In this document: piece by piece, positions 27,112 to 36,222 of the stretch
Position numbering within the stretch: the first letter of the stretch is position 1
How the letters are laid out: each line of letters begins with the position of its first letter
Source: Conexibacter arvalis
GTDB lineage: Bacteria; Actinomycetota; Thermoleophilia; Solirubrobacterales; Solirubrobacteraceae
DNA length: 64,000 nt
Direction: 5' to 3'
Assembly: GCF_014199525.1 (NCBI RefSeq)
Contig: NZ_JACHNU010000004.1
Span: 371,969-435,968, forward strand
Made by a program: the position numbers and the translations under genes
The notes under the pieces: generated by a model
Database searches by the model: none
The model's input: only the letters and a program-made list of their open reading frames with translations
Told to the model about the DNA's origin: nothing

Positions 27112-28143
27112 GTGCAGCTCGCGATCGCGCCCCGCCGCCTGCGCCTGCGCGAGCCGCTGCGGACCACCCACGGCGATGTCGCCGACCGGCAGCTGCTCGA
27201 CGTCGTCGTGATCGGCGCCGACGGCCACGCCGGCGCCGGCGAGGCGGCGCCGCTGCCCTCCTACGACGGCGTGACGCTCGACGACGTGCGGGCGGCGCTG
27301 GAGGACTGCCGCCCGGTCCTGCGCGACGCCGACGGCCTTCCGCCGCTGCAAGCGATCGCGCTCTGCCGCGAGGCGGCCGTCCTGCCCCAGGCGGTCGCGG
27401 CGATCGACCTCGCGCTGTGGGACCGCGAGGGGCGGCGGACCGGCCTGCCGGTCGCGGAGCTGCTCGGCGTGCGGCGCGGCGCGGCCGTCGCCGTCAACGC
27501 GCTGATCGGCGCGGCCGACCGCGCCGGTGCGGCCGCCGAGGCGAGCGCGGCGGTCGGCGCCGGCTTCCGCTGCCTGAAGCTGAAGGTCGGGATCGGCGAC
27601 GACGCCGGCCGGCTCGCCGCGGTGCGGGCCGCCGTCGGGCCGGAGGTGGCGCTGCGGATCGACGCCAACGGCGCCTGGGCGACGCCGGAGGAGGCGCTCG
27701 CCAACCTGCGGGCGCTGGAGCCGAGCGCGATCGAGCTGTGTGAGGAGCCGGTCCACGGCGTCGAGGCGCTGCGCGCGGTGCAGGAGGGCGCCGGCGAGCT
27801 GGCGATCGCGATCGACGAGTCGGCCGCGGCGCCGGGCGCCGTCGACTCCGGCGCGACCCGCGCGGTCTGCCTCAAGCTCAGCCGCTGCGGCGGGATCGCC
27901 GGGCTGCTGGAGCAGGCCGAGCGCGCCCGCGCCGCCGGCAGCGAGGTCTACCTCGCCTCCACCTTCGATGGGCCGCTCGGGATCGCCGGCGCGCTCCACG
28001 CCGCGGCCGCGATCGCGCCCGAGCGCCCGAGCGGGCTCGCGACGCTCGACGCCTTCGCCGACCTCGACCCCGACCCGGCGCTCTCCGTCGCCGCCGGCCT
28101 CATGCGGGTCCCGACGGGGCCGGGGCTGGGGGTCCGGGCGTAG
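27112..28143 (+). CDS. menC: O-succinylbenzoate synthase (enolase superfamily)
   Basis: A 343-residue enolase-superfamily enzyme that dehydrates SHCHC to o-succinylbenzoate. The base Lys lies in CLKLKVGIG, metal ligands in RIDANGAW, LCEEPV and AIDES, and the second Lys in VCLKLSRCGG. Dipeptide epimerases look similar, but the gene sits directly behind menB and menA. The start is GTG 27112. Its last 44 nt overlap the convergent MMPL transporter gene, an unusual tail-to-tail overlap. Confidence 0.9.
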   Translation: MQLAIAPRRLRLREPLRTTHGDVADRQLLDVVVIGADGHAGAGEAAPLPSYDGVTLDDVRAALEDCRPVLRDADGLPPLQAIALCREAAVLPQAVAAIDLALWDREGRRTGLPVAELLGVRRGAAVAVNALIGAADRAGAAAEASAAVGAGFRCLKLKVGIGDDAGRLAAVRAAVGPEVALRIDANGAWATPEEALANLRALEPSAIELCEEPVHGVEALRAVQEGAGELAIAIDESAAAPGAVDSGATRAVCLKLSRCGGIAGLLEQAERARAAGSEVYLASTFDGPLGIAGALHAAAAIAPERPSGLATLDAFADLDPDPALSVAAGLMRVPTGPGLGVRA

Positions 28144-30346
28144 GCGGAGCTGGCTTGTCGCGGTCGGAGCCGTCGCGCTCGTCGAAGTAGCCGCGGCCCT
28201 CGATGCTGATGCGCGGCAGGATCCGGTCGAGCCAGCCGGGCAGCCACCACGCCGCTCTGCCCAGCAGCGCCATCACCGCCGGCACGAGCAGGCAGCGCAC
28301 GAGCGTCGCGTCGACGATCACCGCGACCGACAGCCCGACCCCGAACTGCTTCACGACCGGGTCGCCGTTGAGGATGAAGCTGGCGAAGACCGAGACCATG
28401 ATCAGCGCCGCGGCGGTGATCACACGCGCGCTCTCGGCCAGCCCGACGACGATCGCCCCGCGCGCGTCGCCGCTCTCGCGGTAGTGCTCCTGCACGTGGC
28501 TCATCAGGAAGACCTCGTAGTCCATCGACAGCCCGAACAGGCCGGCGAACATCAGCAGCGGCAGGTAGCTGACGATCGGGACGGCGCCGTCGAGGCCGAC
28601 GAGGCCGGCGAACCAGCCGTACTGGAAGACCATCACCACGACGCCGTAGGCGGCGCCGATCGACAGCAGGTTCATCACCGCCGCCTTCGCCGGCACCAGC
28701 AGCGAGCGGAAGGCGATCGTCAGCAGCACGAAGCTGAGCGCGATGATCACGAGGATCGTCTCGACGAGCGTGTCGGAGATCTCCTCGCCGAGGTCGATGA
28801 AGCCGGCGGTCGAGCCGCCGACCGAGGCATCGAGCCCGCTGCCGCGCTGGGCCTGCGGGATCGTCGTGTCGCGCAGCGTGTCGACGAGCGTCTCGGTCGC
28901 GTCGTCGGAGGGCGCCGTTCTCGGGATCGCGTTGAAGGTCAGGACCGTGCCCTGCTGGTCGACCGAGACCGGCGTGACCGTCGCCACGCCCGCCTCTCTG
29001 GCGACCGCCTGCTGCAGTCTGGTCACCGCGTCGTCGTCGGCCTGGACCGGTCTCGCCGCCGAGGCGGCGATCACGATCGGCCCGTTGGCGCCGACCCCGA
29101 AGCCGCGCGTGAGCGCGTCGTAGGCCTGGCGCGCGGTCTCGTCGGTCGGCAGCGCGCCGACGTCGTTCTGCCCGAAGGTGAGCGAGAAGGCGGGGATCGA
29201 CAGCGGGATCAGGACCGCCAGCGCGAGCACGACGGCGACCAGTCGGTTGCGCATGATCCAGCGGGCGAAGCGGGCCCAGCCGCCGTGCTCGACGTCGATC
29301 GGGCGATCCGGTCTGCGCCCCGGCAGCGGCAGGTGGTTGATGCGGTTCCCGACGAGCGCGAGGATCGCCGGCAGCAGCGTCAGCGCGCAGAGGATCGCGA
29401 CGGCGACCATCAGCCCGGTCGTGAAGCCGAGCGCGGTCACGAGCGGGATGCCGGCGACCGCCAGCGAGCAGACGGCGACGACGACGGTCGAGCCGGCGAA
29501 CAGCACCGCGCCGCCGGAGGTCGCGACGGCGCGCGCGACCGACTCGCGGGCGTCCATTCCCCGCGCCAGCGTCGCGCGATGGGCGGTGACGATGAACAGC
29601 GCGTAGTCGATCCCGACGCCGAGGCCGAGCATGATCGCGAGCGTCGGCGCCGAGGTCGGCACCTCCGTCAGGTGGCTGAGCAGCGTGATCCCCGCGATCC
29701 CTGCGATGACGCCGACGAGCGCGGAGGCGATCGGCAGCCCCATCGCGACGAGCGAGCCGAAGGTGAAGGCGAGGATCACCAGTGCGCAGGCGAGCCCGAT
29801 CACCTCGGAGGACTCCGACTCGCTCTTGGACAGCTTCGAGCCGAGCGGCCCGCCGGCCGACACCTCCAGCCCGCTCGCCTTCGCCGGGTCGGCCTTGTCG
29901 AGGATCTCCTGTCCGTCGTCGATCGTGACGTCGCCGAGGCTGCGGTTCGGGAAGACCGAGATGTAGGCGACGGTGCCGTCTCTGGAGACCTGGCCGGCGC
30001 CCGCGCTGTCGAGCGGGCTGACGACCTTGGCGACGAACTGGTCGCGCTTCAGCGCGTCGACCGAGTCCTCGATCGGCTGCTGGTATCTGCCGTCGGTGAC
30101 CTTCGCGCCGGGCGGCGCCTCCAGCACGATCGGGCTCGGGCCGTTGGCCTGGTCGGGGAACCCTCTCGCGAGCAGGTCGGTGACGCGCTGGCTGCCGGTG
30201 CCCGGCAGCGAGATGTTGTCGCTCGCCTGCGAGCCGAGCGAGCCGGCCGCCACGACGAGCGCGACGGCCAGCGCCAGCCAGGCGAGCAGGACGACGAGGC
30301 GATGCCTGACGCAGAACCGGCCGAGGCGGTAGAGCGCCGCGGTCAT
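28100..30346 (-). CDS. MMPL-family (RND) transporter
   Basis: A 748-residue membrane exporter with the RND layout: one N-terminal helix, a large external loop (about 35-165), a block of five helices, a second helix-loop-block unit, and a cytoplasmic Pro-rich tail. The proton-relay DY pairs are in GLGVGIDYALFIV and GLSMDYEVFLMS, as in MmpL proteins. The cargo is unknown; lipids or drugs are typical. It is followed on the minus strand by nothing of its own; the ScyD/ScyE-like gene lies 18 nt upstream and is likely co-transcribed. Confidence 0.92.
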   Translation of the reverse strand: MTAALYRLGRFCVRHRLVVLLAWLALAVALVVAAGSLGSQASDNISLPGTGSQRVTDLLARGFPDQANGPSPIVLEAPPGAKVTDGRYQQPIEDSVDALKRDQFVAKVVSPLDSAGAGQVSRDGTVAYISVFPNRSLGDVTIDDGQEILDKADPAKASGLEVSAGGPLGSKLSKSESESSEVIGLACALVILAFTFGSLVAMGLPIASALVGVIAGIAGITLLSHLTEVPTSAPTLAIMLGLGVGIDYALFIVTAHRATLARGMDARESVARAVATSGGAVLFAGSTVVVAVCSLAVAGIPLVTALGFTTGLMVAVAILCALTLLPAILALVGNRINHLPLPGRRPDRPIDVEHGGWARFARWIMRNRLVAVVLALAVLIPLSIPAFSLTFGQNDVGALPTDETARQAYDALTRGFGVGANGPIVIAASAARPVQADDDAVTRLQQAVAREAGVATVTPVSVDQQGTVLTFNAIPRTAPSDDATETLVDTLRDTTIPQAQRGSGLDASVGGSTAGFIDLGEEISDTLVETILVIIALSFVLLTIAFRSLLVPAKAAVMNLLSIGAAYGVVVMVFQYGWFAGLVGLDGAVPIVSYLPLLMFAGLFGLSMDYEVFLMSHVQEHYRESGDARGAIVVGLAESARVITAAALIMVSVFASFILNGDPVVKQFGVGLSVAVIVDATLVRCLLVPAVMALLGRAAWWLPGWLDRILPRISIEGRGYFDERDGSDRDKPAPPTPGPPAPAPSGPA

Positions 30347-30364
30347 CTTCGCGCCGTCGCTCTC

Positions 30365-31465
30365 CTACAGCCCCGTGATCCGGACGACCTCTCCGCCCAT
30401 CCCTCTGAACGGGCTTCTTCTCGGCGTTCTCCCCGGCAGCACCGAGAAGTTCGACACGTAGAGGTCGCCGTTGGGCGCGACCGCGGCGCCCTGCGGGAAG
30501 ATCAGCCCTCGCGTGAAGCGGGTCCGTCTGCCGTCGGGCGCGATCCGCGTGACGCGGCCGGGCGCGGACTGCGATCTGAAGTTGGTCGTCAGCTCGGTCA
30601 CGTACATCGAGCCGTCGGGACCGAAATCCAGACCGGTGATCGCGGTGAAGCCGGTCGCGACGACGGTCGGTCTCGTGCCGGCCGGTCCGAGCCGCAGCAC
30701 CCGCGCTCTGCCGGTGCCGGCGCCCTCGGCCAGCTCGCCGACGTAGATCGAGCCGTCCGGCCCCTGCGCGAGCGAGCTGGGCACGCGCTGCGATCTGCCC
30801 GGGCCTCTGATGACGGCCAGCAGCGAGACCGCTCTGCCGCTCACCTCGAGGATCGCGTTCGCGCCGGCGTCGGCGACCACCTCGCGACCTTCGAGCGCGA
30901 GCACGGCGTACGGGTTGGAGTTGCGATCGCCTCTGACGCCGTCTGAGTTGTGCCTCCACTCGAACGTGTCGATCGAGGCGAGCGTGGTCAGCGGCCGCGG
31001 CAGCACGCGCAGCAGGTCGCCGGCCTGCGCCCGCACGCGCCTCGGCGTCGCGCGGACGTCTCTCGGCGGGCCGGAGGTGATGACGGTCACGACGCGCCCG
31101 TCGGGGCCGACGCCGACGCCGTCGGGGCCGGTCGCGAAGGTGCCGTCGGGGCCGGCGATCGACAGCAGGTCGCCCTGCACGGTCCGCTTGGCGCCTCTCG
31201 GCGAGAGCGCGACGATCCGGCCGCTGAAGCCGAAGCAGATGCGCTCGTCCCGACGTCCCTGACAGGCTCTGCCGCCTCTGCCGGCGGCGGCGACGTAGAG
31301 TGTGCCGTCGTCGGCGAGCGCGACGTGGCGCGGGTTGTCGAGCCCTCTGGCGAGCACGGACATGCTCGGCGCGGCGGCCGCGGCGCCGGGGACGGCGAGC
31401 ACCGCCGCGGCGGCGAGGATGAGACCGGATCTGCTGCGACCCGGCCGAAAGCCGGTGGTGGTCAT
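30365..31465 (-). CDS. Exported ScyD/ScyE-like beta-propeller protein
   Basis: A 366-residue secreted protein. Residues 1-31 form a signal peptide (LILAAAAVLAVPGAAAA). The mature part shows NHL/SMP-30-like propeller repeats: LARGLDNPRHVALADDGTLY, GPDGVGVGPDGRVV, LAQGPDGSIYVGEL, ITGLDFGPDGSMYVTEL, FPQGAAVAPNGDLYVSNF. This matches ScyD/ScyE family proteins, first seen in cyanobacterial scytonemin clusters but widespread. Its role is unknown. TAGCGT lies 6 nt before the ATG. Arginine is encoded very often by AGA here. Confidence 0.85.
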   Translation of the reverse strand: MTTTGFRPGRSRSGLILAAAAVLAVPGAAAAAPSMSVLARGLDNPRHVALADDGTLYVAAAGRGGRACQGRRDERICFGFSGRIVALSPRGAKRTVQGDLLSIAGPDGTFATGPDGVGVGPDGRVVTVITSGPPRDVRATPRRVRAQAGDLLRVLPRPLTTLASIDTFEWRHNSDGVRGDRNSNPYAVLALEGREVVADAGANAILEVSGRAVSLLAVIRGPGRSQRVPSSLAQGPDGSIYVGELAEGAGTGRARVLRLGPAGTRPTVVATGFTAITGLDFGPDGSMYVTELTTNFRSQSAPGRVTRIAPDGRRTRFTRGLIFPQGAAVAPNGDLYVSNFSVLPGRTPRRSPFRGMGGEVVRITGL

Positions 31466-31578
31466 TGGCGCACGCTACGCCCTGGCGTCCGCCCGGTTGA
31501 CGGAATTCGGGATGAACGGACGAAGCTGGCGGCGCGCGGGGGCTCTGCGGAAGGCGGGGCGCACGGCAGGCCGGGCGG

Positions 31579-31606
31579 GCGCACGGCGGGCGGCGCACGG
31601 CGGGCG
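31579..31606. repeat. 14-bp direct repeat, two exact copies
   Basis: Two exact copies of a 14-bp G/C unit (GCGCACGGCGGGCG) at 31579-31592 and 31593-31606, with degenerate flanking copies. They lie in the 158-bp gap between the ScyD-like gene and menH. Confidence 0.65.
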
Positions 31607-31623
31607 GCGCGCGGGGGCACCGC

Positions 31624-32361
31624 TCAGAGCAGCGCCGCGACCGCCTCGGGGCGCTCGAGCTGGACCGCGTGGCCGGCGCCGGGGACGACGTGGACGGTCA
31701 CGTCCGGGATATCGACGGCCATCCGTTCTGCGATCGCGCGGAACTTCGCGTCGCGCTCGCCGACGATCAGCGCGACCGGAACCGTCAGCTCGCCGAGCCG
31801 CTCCCACAGCGGCTCCATCGCGCCGGTCCCGACGCCGCGCAGCGACGCCGCGAGGCCGGCCGGGCTGGCGCGCAGCCGCTCGGCGTGGGCTCGCGCCGCG
31901 ACCGCGGGCGGCTGGTCGGCGAACAGCGGCTGCGCCGCCCAGCGGCGCGCGAACGCCTCGATCCCGTCGCGCTCAAGCTCCTGCGCGAGCGCCTCGTCGG
32001 CGACCCGCCGCGCCGCGCGCTCGCCGTCGCCGGCGATGCCGGGGCTGGCGCCGATCAGGACGAGCCGCTCGATCCGCGCCTGCGCCGCGCCGCCGTCGCG
32101 CAGCGCGAGGTCGAGCGCGATCCGGCCGCCCATCGAATAGCCGGCGAGCGTGAACCGCTCGGCCCGCTCGGCGCTCGCCAGTCCGAGCACGTCGGCGCCG
32201 ATCGTCCCGAAGGTGACGGGCCGCAGCGCCGCCGCGGCGCCGTGGCCGCGGAGGTCCGGCGCCAGGGCGCGATAGCGTTCGCCCAGCGCCGCGACCGTCT
32301 CCGCCCAGCTGCGCCCGCTCTGCGTGAAGCCGTGCAGCAGGACGATCGTCGGGGGCGCCAT
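31624..32361 (-). CDS. menH: Alpha/beta hydrolase, probable SHCHC synthase
   Basis: A 245-residue alpha/beta hydrolase. HGFTQSGRSW is the oxyanion loop, GYSMGGRIALDLAL carries the nucleophile Ser, and PGAGHAVQLERPE carries the catalytic His. MenH removes pyruvate from SEPHCHC. Placement directly divergent from menD and close similarity in motifs support this, although other hydrolases share them. I choose ATG 32361; an upstream ATG at 32412 would overlap menD. Only 34 bp separate the two start codons. Confidence 0.82.
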   Translation of the reverse strand: MAPPTIVLLHGFTQSGRSWAETVAALGERYRALAPDLRGHGAAAALRPVTFGTIGADVLGLASAERAERFTLAGYSMGGRIALDLALRDGGAAQARIERLVLIGASPGIAGDGERAARRVADEALAQELERDGIEAFARRWAAQPLFADQPPAVAARAHAERLRASPAGLAASLRGVGTGAMEPLWERLGELTVPVALIVGERDAKFRAIAERMAVDIPDVTVHVVPGAGHAVQLERPEAVAALL

Positions 32362-32395
32362 CCCGGTACTGAATACAGGAAGCCCCCGCCCCACG

Positions 32396-34288
32396 ATGAC
32401 TGCCACCGACACCTACCTCCTGCTGCGCGCCTTCTGCGACGAGCTCGCCCGCTGCGGCATGACCGACGCGTGCACCTCCCCCGGCTCCCGCTCGACGCCG
32501 CTGGTGCTGTCGCTGGCGCGCGAGCCGGGGCTGCGCTCCTGGTCGCACGTCGACGAGCGGGTCGCGGGCTTCTTCGCGCTCGGGCTCGCGAAGCGGACCG
32601 GCCGGGCGGTCGCGGTCGCCGTCACCTCCGGCACCGCGGCGGCCGAGCTGGCGCCGGCGGTGATCGAGGCGGCCGAGGCGCGCCTGCCGCTGATCGTGCT
32701 GACCGCCGACCGCCCGCCGGAGCTGCGCGACGTCGGCGCCGGCCAGACGATCGACCAGCTGAAGCTGTACGGCGGCGCGGCGAAGCGGTTCGTCGAGGTT
32801 GGCGTCGTCGGCGAGGCGACGCCGGAGCGGCTGCGCTGGATCCGCACGCTCGCCTGCCGCGCCGTCTGGACGGCGCAGGAGGGCCGAGCCGGCGTCGTCC
32901 ACCTCAACTTCCCGCTGCGCGAGCCGCTCGTGCTTGACGGCCCGATGCCGCCCGACCCGCTGCCGGGCCGGCCGGACGGGCGGCCGTGGGTCGCGCGGAC
33001 GGCGTGGGAGCCGGAGCCGGATGCGGCGAGCGCGCCAGGCACGACGCGCGACGGCGGCGGCACGGTCGGCGGAGGCGTCGCGGCCGCCGGGCGCATCGCG
33101 GCTGGCGGCCGCGGCGATGCCGGCGGGCGCGGCAATGCCGGCGGACGCGGCGCGGCGGCCGGACGCGGGCTCGCGGCGGCCACGGCGAGCGGGGACGTCT
33201 GGGCGACGGGCCGCGCGGTCGTCATCGCCGGGCGGGTCGAGCGGGGGCGCGCGCTCGGCGCCCGCATCGCCGCCTTCGCTCGCGACACCGGCAGCGTCCT
33301 GCTCGCGGACCCGCTCTCCGGCGCCCGCCGCGGCCCGGCGGCGATCGCCCGCTACGACGCGCTGCTGCGCGACCCCGGCTTCCTCGCGGGTCCGGCGGCG
33401 CGGCCCGACGTCGTGCTGCGGATCGGCGACGTGCCGACCTCCAAGCCGCTGCGCGCGTGGCTGGCGGGCCTCGACCCCGCGGTCCCGCAGATCGCGCTCG
33501 ACCCGGAGCGGACGTGGCACGATCCCGACGCCGTCGTCGGCGAGCGGGTCGAGCTGCCGCTGGAGGAGGCGCTCTCACGGCTGGAGGCGAGCCGCGGCGC
33601 CGGCGACCCCGCATGGCCGGCCGCATGGCGCGACGCCGACGCCGCCACGGCCCGCGCGATCGCCGCGACGATCGGCACGGGCGACGACGAGCCGCTGAAC
33701 GAGCCGCGGATCGCCGCCGAGGTCGCCGCCGCGCTGCCCGCCGACGCGGCGCTGCTCGTCGCCGCCTCGATGCCGATCCGCGACGTCGAGACGTTCGCGG
33801 CGGCCCGCGACGACGGCCCGCTCGTGCTCGCCAACCGCGGCGCGAACGGGATCGACGGCACGGTCGCGACCGCGCTCGGCCTCGCCGCTGCCGAGAGGGG
33901 CCCGACCGCGCTGCTGGTCGGCGACGTGACGCTCGCCTACGACCTCTCGGCGCTGCTGTCGGCGATGCGGCTCGGCCTCGACCTCGCGATCGTGCTGGTC
34001 GACAACGGCGGCGGCGGGATCTTCGACTTCCTCCCCGTCGCCACCCAGACCGACCACTTCGAGCAGCACGTCGCGACGCCGCACGGGCTCGACTTCGCCC
34101 TCGCCGCGCGGCTCTACGGCGCCCGCCACGTCCCGGTCGCGACCGCCGCCGAGCTGCGCGCCGCGCTCGCGGAGGCGACCCGGCCGGGCGCCGGCGTGAC
34201 GATCGTCGCCGCCGCGACCGACCGCGCCGAAAACGTCGCCCTCCACCGCCGCGTGTGGGCGGCGGTCGCGGCCGAGCTGGCGCGGTAG
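32396..34288 (+). CDS. menD: SEPHCHC synthase
   Basis: A ThDP enzyme that adds succinic semialdehyde (from 2-oxoglutarate) to isochorismate, the first committed menaquinone step. Conserved parts are SPGSRSTPLVLSLAREPGL, HVDERVAGFFALGLAK (ThDP Glu), VTSGTAAAELAPAVIEA, LTADRPPELRDVGAGQTIDQ and NRGANGIDGTVATALGLA. At 630 residues it is longer than the usual 550-580; the excess is a Gly/Arg/Ala-rich insert near residues 205-265, including four 18-bp repeats at 33104-33175. ATG 32396 is chosen over an upstream ATG inside menH. Confidence 0.95.
   Translation: MTATDTYLLLRAFCDELARCGMTDACTSPGSRSTPLVLSLAREPGLRSWSHVDERVAGFFALGLAKRTGRAVAVAVTSGTAAAELAPAVIEAAEARLPLIVLTADRPPELRDVGAGQTIDQLKLYGGAAKRFVEVGVVGEATPERLRWIRTLACRAVWTAQEGRAGVVHLNFPLREPLVLDGPMPPDPLPGRPDGRPWVARTAWEPEPDAASAPGTTRDGGGTVGGGVAAAGRIAAGGRGDAGGRGNAGGRGAAAGRGLAAATASGDVWATGRAVVIAGRVERGRALGARIAAFARDTGSVLLADPLSGARRGPAAIARYDALLRDPGFLAGPAARPDVVLRIGDVPTSKPLRAWLAGLDPAVPQIALDPERTWHDPDAVVGERVELPLEEALSRLEASRGAGDPAWPAAWRDADAATARAIAATIGTGDDEPLNEPRIAAEVAAALPADAALLVAASMPIRDVETFAAARDDGPLVLANRGANGIDGTVATALGLAAAERGPTALLVGDVTLAYDLSALLSAMRLGLDLAIVLVDNGGGGIFDFLPVATQTDHFEQHVATPHGLDFALAARLYGARHVPVATAAELRAALAEATRPGAGVTIVAAATDRAENVALHRRVWAAVAAELAR
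33104..33175 (+). repeat. In-frame 18-bp repeats inside menD
   Basis: Four degenerate 18-bp units encode GGRGDA, GGRGNA, GGRGAA and AGRGLA, between the N-terminal and central domains of MenD. The enzyme core on both sides is intact. Confidence 0.75.
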
Positions 34289-34341
34289 CGCGCGGGCGGG
34301 CGGCCCGCGCGCCGCCGCGGCGCGGGCTACCGTTCACGGCG

Positions 34342-34638
34342 ATGTCCGACGCGCCCGCCCAGATCAGCCTGCTCGGTCTCGACGAGCCGCCGGCCGCGCC
34401 GCCCGAGCCGGCGCGTCCGCAGCGGCTCAGCTCGAAGGGGATCGCGCCCGGCGACCTCGTCGAGGTCGACAAGAAGGGCCGCCGCTTCCACGCGCTCGTC
34501 GTCTCGCTCGAGCAGCGCGACAGCGGCCGCTTCGAGCTGTCGCTGCGGCCGCTCGACAACCGCATCTCCTACCGCTCCGCGACCGTCCGCGAGGTCGTGG
34601 GCCTGTGGCGCAGAGCGGTGCTGCCGCAGCGCGACTGA
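34342..34638 (+). CDS. Small protein of unknown function (98 aa)
   Basis: I do not recognise this protein. Its first 35 residues are Pro/Ala-rich (ISLLGLDEPPAAPPEPARP); the rest looks like a small beta domain (GIAPGDLVEVDKKGRRFHAL, RFELSLRPLDNRISYRSATV) ending in EVVGLWRR. The GDLVEV and RRFHALV strands resemble a Tudor/SH3-like fold, which is a guess. TACCGT lies 8 nt before the ATG, supporting a leaderless start. It sits between menD and the convergent menF, outside the pathway as known. Confidence 0.7.
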   Translation: MSDAPAQISLLGLDEPPAAPPEPARPQRLSSKGIAPGDLVEVDKKGRRFHALVVSLEQRDSGRFELSLRPLDNRISYRSATVREVVGLWRRAVLPQRD

Positions 34639-34689
34639 CCGCCGCCCCGCTGCGGGCGGGCCGTCCGGCGACCCGCTGCGCGCAGCAGC

Positions 34690-36201
34690 TCAGCCGGCCA
34701 GCACCGGCAGCAGCGCCTGCAGCTTGACCTCGGTCTCGGCCAGCTCGGCGGCCGGGTCGGAGTCGCGCACGACGCCGACGCCCGCGTAGCAGTGCGCGAC
34801 GGGGCCGTTCAGCAGCGCGCAGCGGAGCGCCACGCACAGCTCGCCGTCACCGCTGGTGTCGGTCCAGCCGACCGGTCCCGCGTACCAGCCGCGGTCGAAG
34901 CCCTCCAGCTGCGGGATCAGCCGCTCGGCCGTCTCGAACGGCTCGCCGCCGACCGCCGGCGTCGGGTGCAGCACGTCGGCGAGCTGCATCGCGCCGAGCG
35001 GACGCGACAGCTGCGCGCGGATCGGCGTCGCGAGGTGCTGGATGTTCGCGACGCGGACGACGACCGGCTCGGGCGCCGCGGTCACCCACAGGCTGTGCGG
35101 GTGGAGCGCCCGCGCGATCCGGCGCGTGACGATCGCCTGCTCCTCGCGGTTCTTGTTGCTGCGCAGCAGCGCCTCGCCAAGGTGGTCGTCGACGGCCGGG
35201 TCGGCGCTGCGGCGGGTCGAGCCGGCGAGCGCGACGGTCGAGGCCCGCTCGCCGTCGCGGCGCACCAGCAGCTCCGGCGTCGCGCCGACGAAGGTCCGCT
35301 CGCCCCGTCCGACGGCGTAGACGAAGCAGCCGGGGAAGGCGCTGCGCAGCGCGCCGAAGACGGCGCCCGGGTCGTGATCGACCGGCGCGTGCACCTGCAC
35401 CTCGCGCGCGAGCACGACCTTCTGCACCTCCCCCGCTCTGATCCGCTCGACGGCGCGCGTGACGGCGCTTTCGTAGTGCTCGGGCGGCATCGCGCTGACG
35501 ACGCGGTAGCGGCCGGCCGGGGCCGGGTCGAGCAGCGGCAGCTCGCGCGCCGGCCGCAGCTCCTCCAGCCGCGCCTCGATCCGCGCCAGCAGCTGCGCCG
35601 GGTCGTCGTCGGGGGTGGCGAGCGCGGCGACCGTCAGCCGCACGTCGTCGCCGCGACGGGCGAGCGCGACCTCCGGGACCTGTAGCGACGCCGGCGCGAA
35701 GCCGGTCCACGTCGGCGACTCGCCGCCGCGCGGCGCGAAGGCGAAGCCGCCGACGGCGACGAGGCCGCTGCCGGCGGGGCCGTCGGGCGGGTCGGCGACC
35801 GCCTCGCGCGCGAGCGTCTGCCACGCCTGCGAGACGGCGGCGAAGCGCTCGGCGCCGGTCGCCTCGACCGCCCGCACGCAGCCGAGCGCGGCGAGCGCGG
35901 TGCCGTCACGGTCGGGCTGCTCCAGCGCGAACCACGGCTCGCCGGGCCGGCGCGAGGCGACGACGACGGCGGTCGGGTCGGGCGCCGGGGCGGCCAGCCT
36001 GACGGTGACCGCCGCGAGCGCCTCGCCGGTCCGCTCGCGCGGCTCGGCCGGGCGGCCGGGCACGCGCAGCCCGCGCGCGCCGGCGCCGGCGCCGGCCCGC
36101 GCGCGGCGGACCGCCTCGGCGAGGCGGTCGCGCAGCAGCTCGCGCGTGCGGTCGTCGAGCCAGCCGGGGCTCGACGGGCGCGCGCGGATGCCGGTGCTCA
36201 T
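34690..36201 (-). CDS. menF: Isochorismate synthase
   Basis: A 503-residue chorismate-utilising enzyme that makes isochorismate for MenD. Diagnostic stretches are IRAGEVQKVVLAREVQV, FVGATPELLVRR, ALAGSTRRSADP, LRSNKNREEQAIV, IQHLATPIRAQL, LHPTPAVGGEP (catalytic Glu region) and GWYAGPVGWTD. A siderophore role is less likely given the surrounding men genes. It starts 21 nt after ilvN on the same strand, so it may partly share the ilvBN transcript; a near-consensus TAGAGC also lies 7 nt before its ATG. Confidence 0.94.
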   Translation of the reverse strand: MSTGIRARPSSPGWLDDRTRELLRDRLAEAVRRARAGAGAGARGLRVPGRPAEPRERTGEALAAVTVRLAAPAPDPTAVVVASRRPGEPWFALEQPDRDGTALAALGCVRAVEATGAERFAAVSQAWQTLAREAVADPPDGPAGSGLVAVGGFAFAPRGGESPTWTGFAPASLQVPEVALARRGDDVRLTVAALATPDDDPAQLLARIEARLEELRPARELPLLDPAPAGRYRVVSAMPPEHYESAVTRAVERIRAGEVQKVVLAREVQVHAPVDHDPGAVFGALRSAFPGCFVYAVGRGERTFVGATPELLVRRDGERASTVALAGSTRRSADPAVDDHLGEALLRSNKNREEQAIVTRRIARALHPHSLWVTAAPEPVVVRVANIQHLATPIRAQLSRPLGAMQLADVLHPTPAVGGEPFETAERLIPQLEGFDRGWYAGPVGWTDTSGDGELCVALRCALLNGPVAHCYAGVGVVRDSDPAAELAETEVKLQALLPVLAG

Positions 36202-36222
36202 GGGTGCGGCTCTACCCGCCGC

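Noticed and set aside
27948-31598. Open frame of over 1200 codons antisense-frame to the MMPL and ScyD-like genes
   Set aside because: Arg/Ala-rich shadow on the same strand but a different frame; the MMPL and ScyD-like frames carry the recognisable domains.
32362-32412. Upstream ATG (32412) giving a 262-residue MenH
   Set aside because: It would overlap the menD start; the extra residues are not like the MenH N-terminus, which begins just before the HGFTQSG motif.
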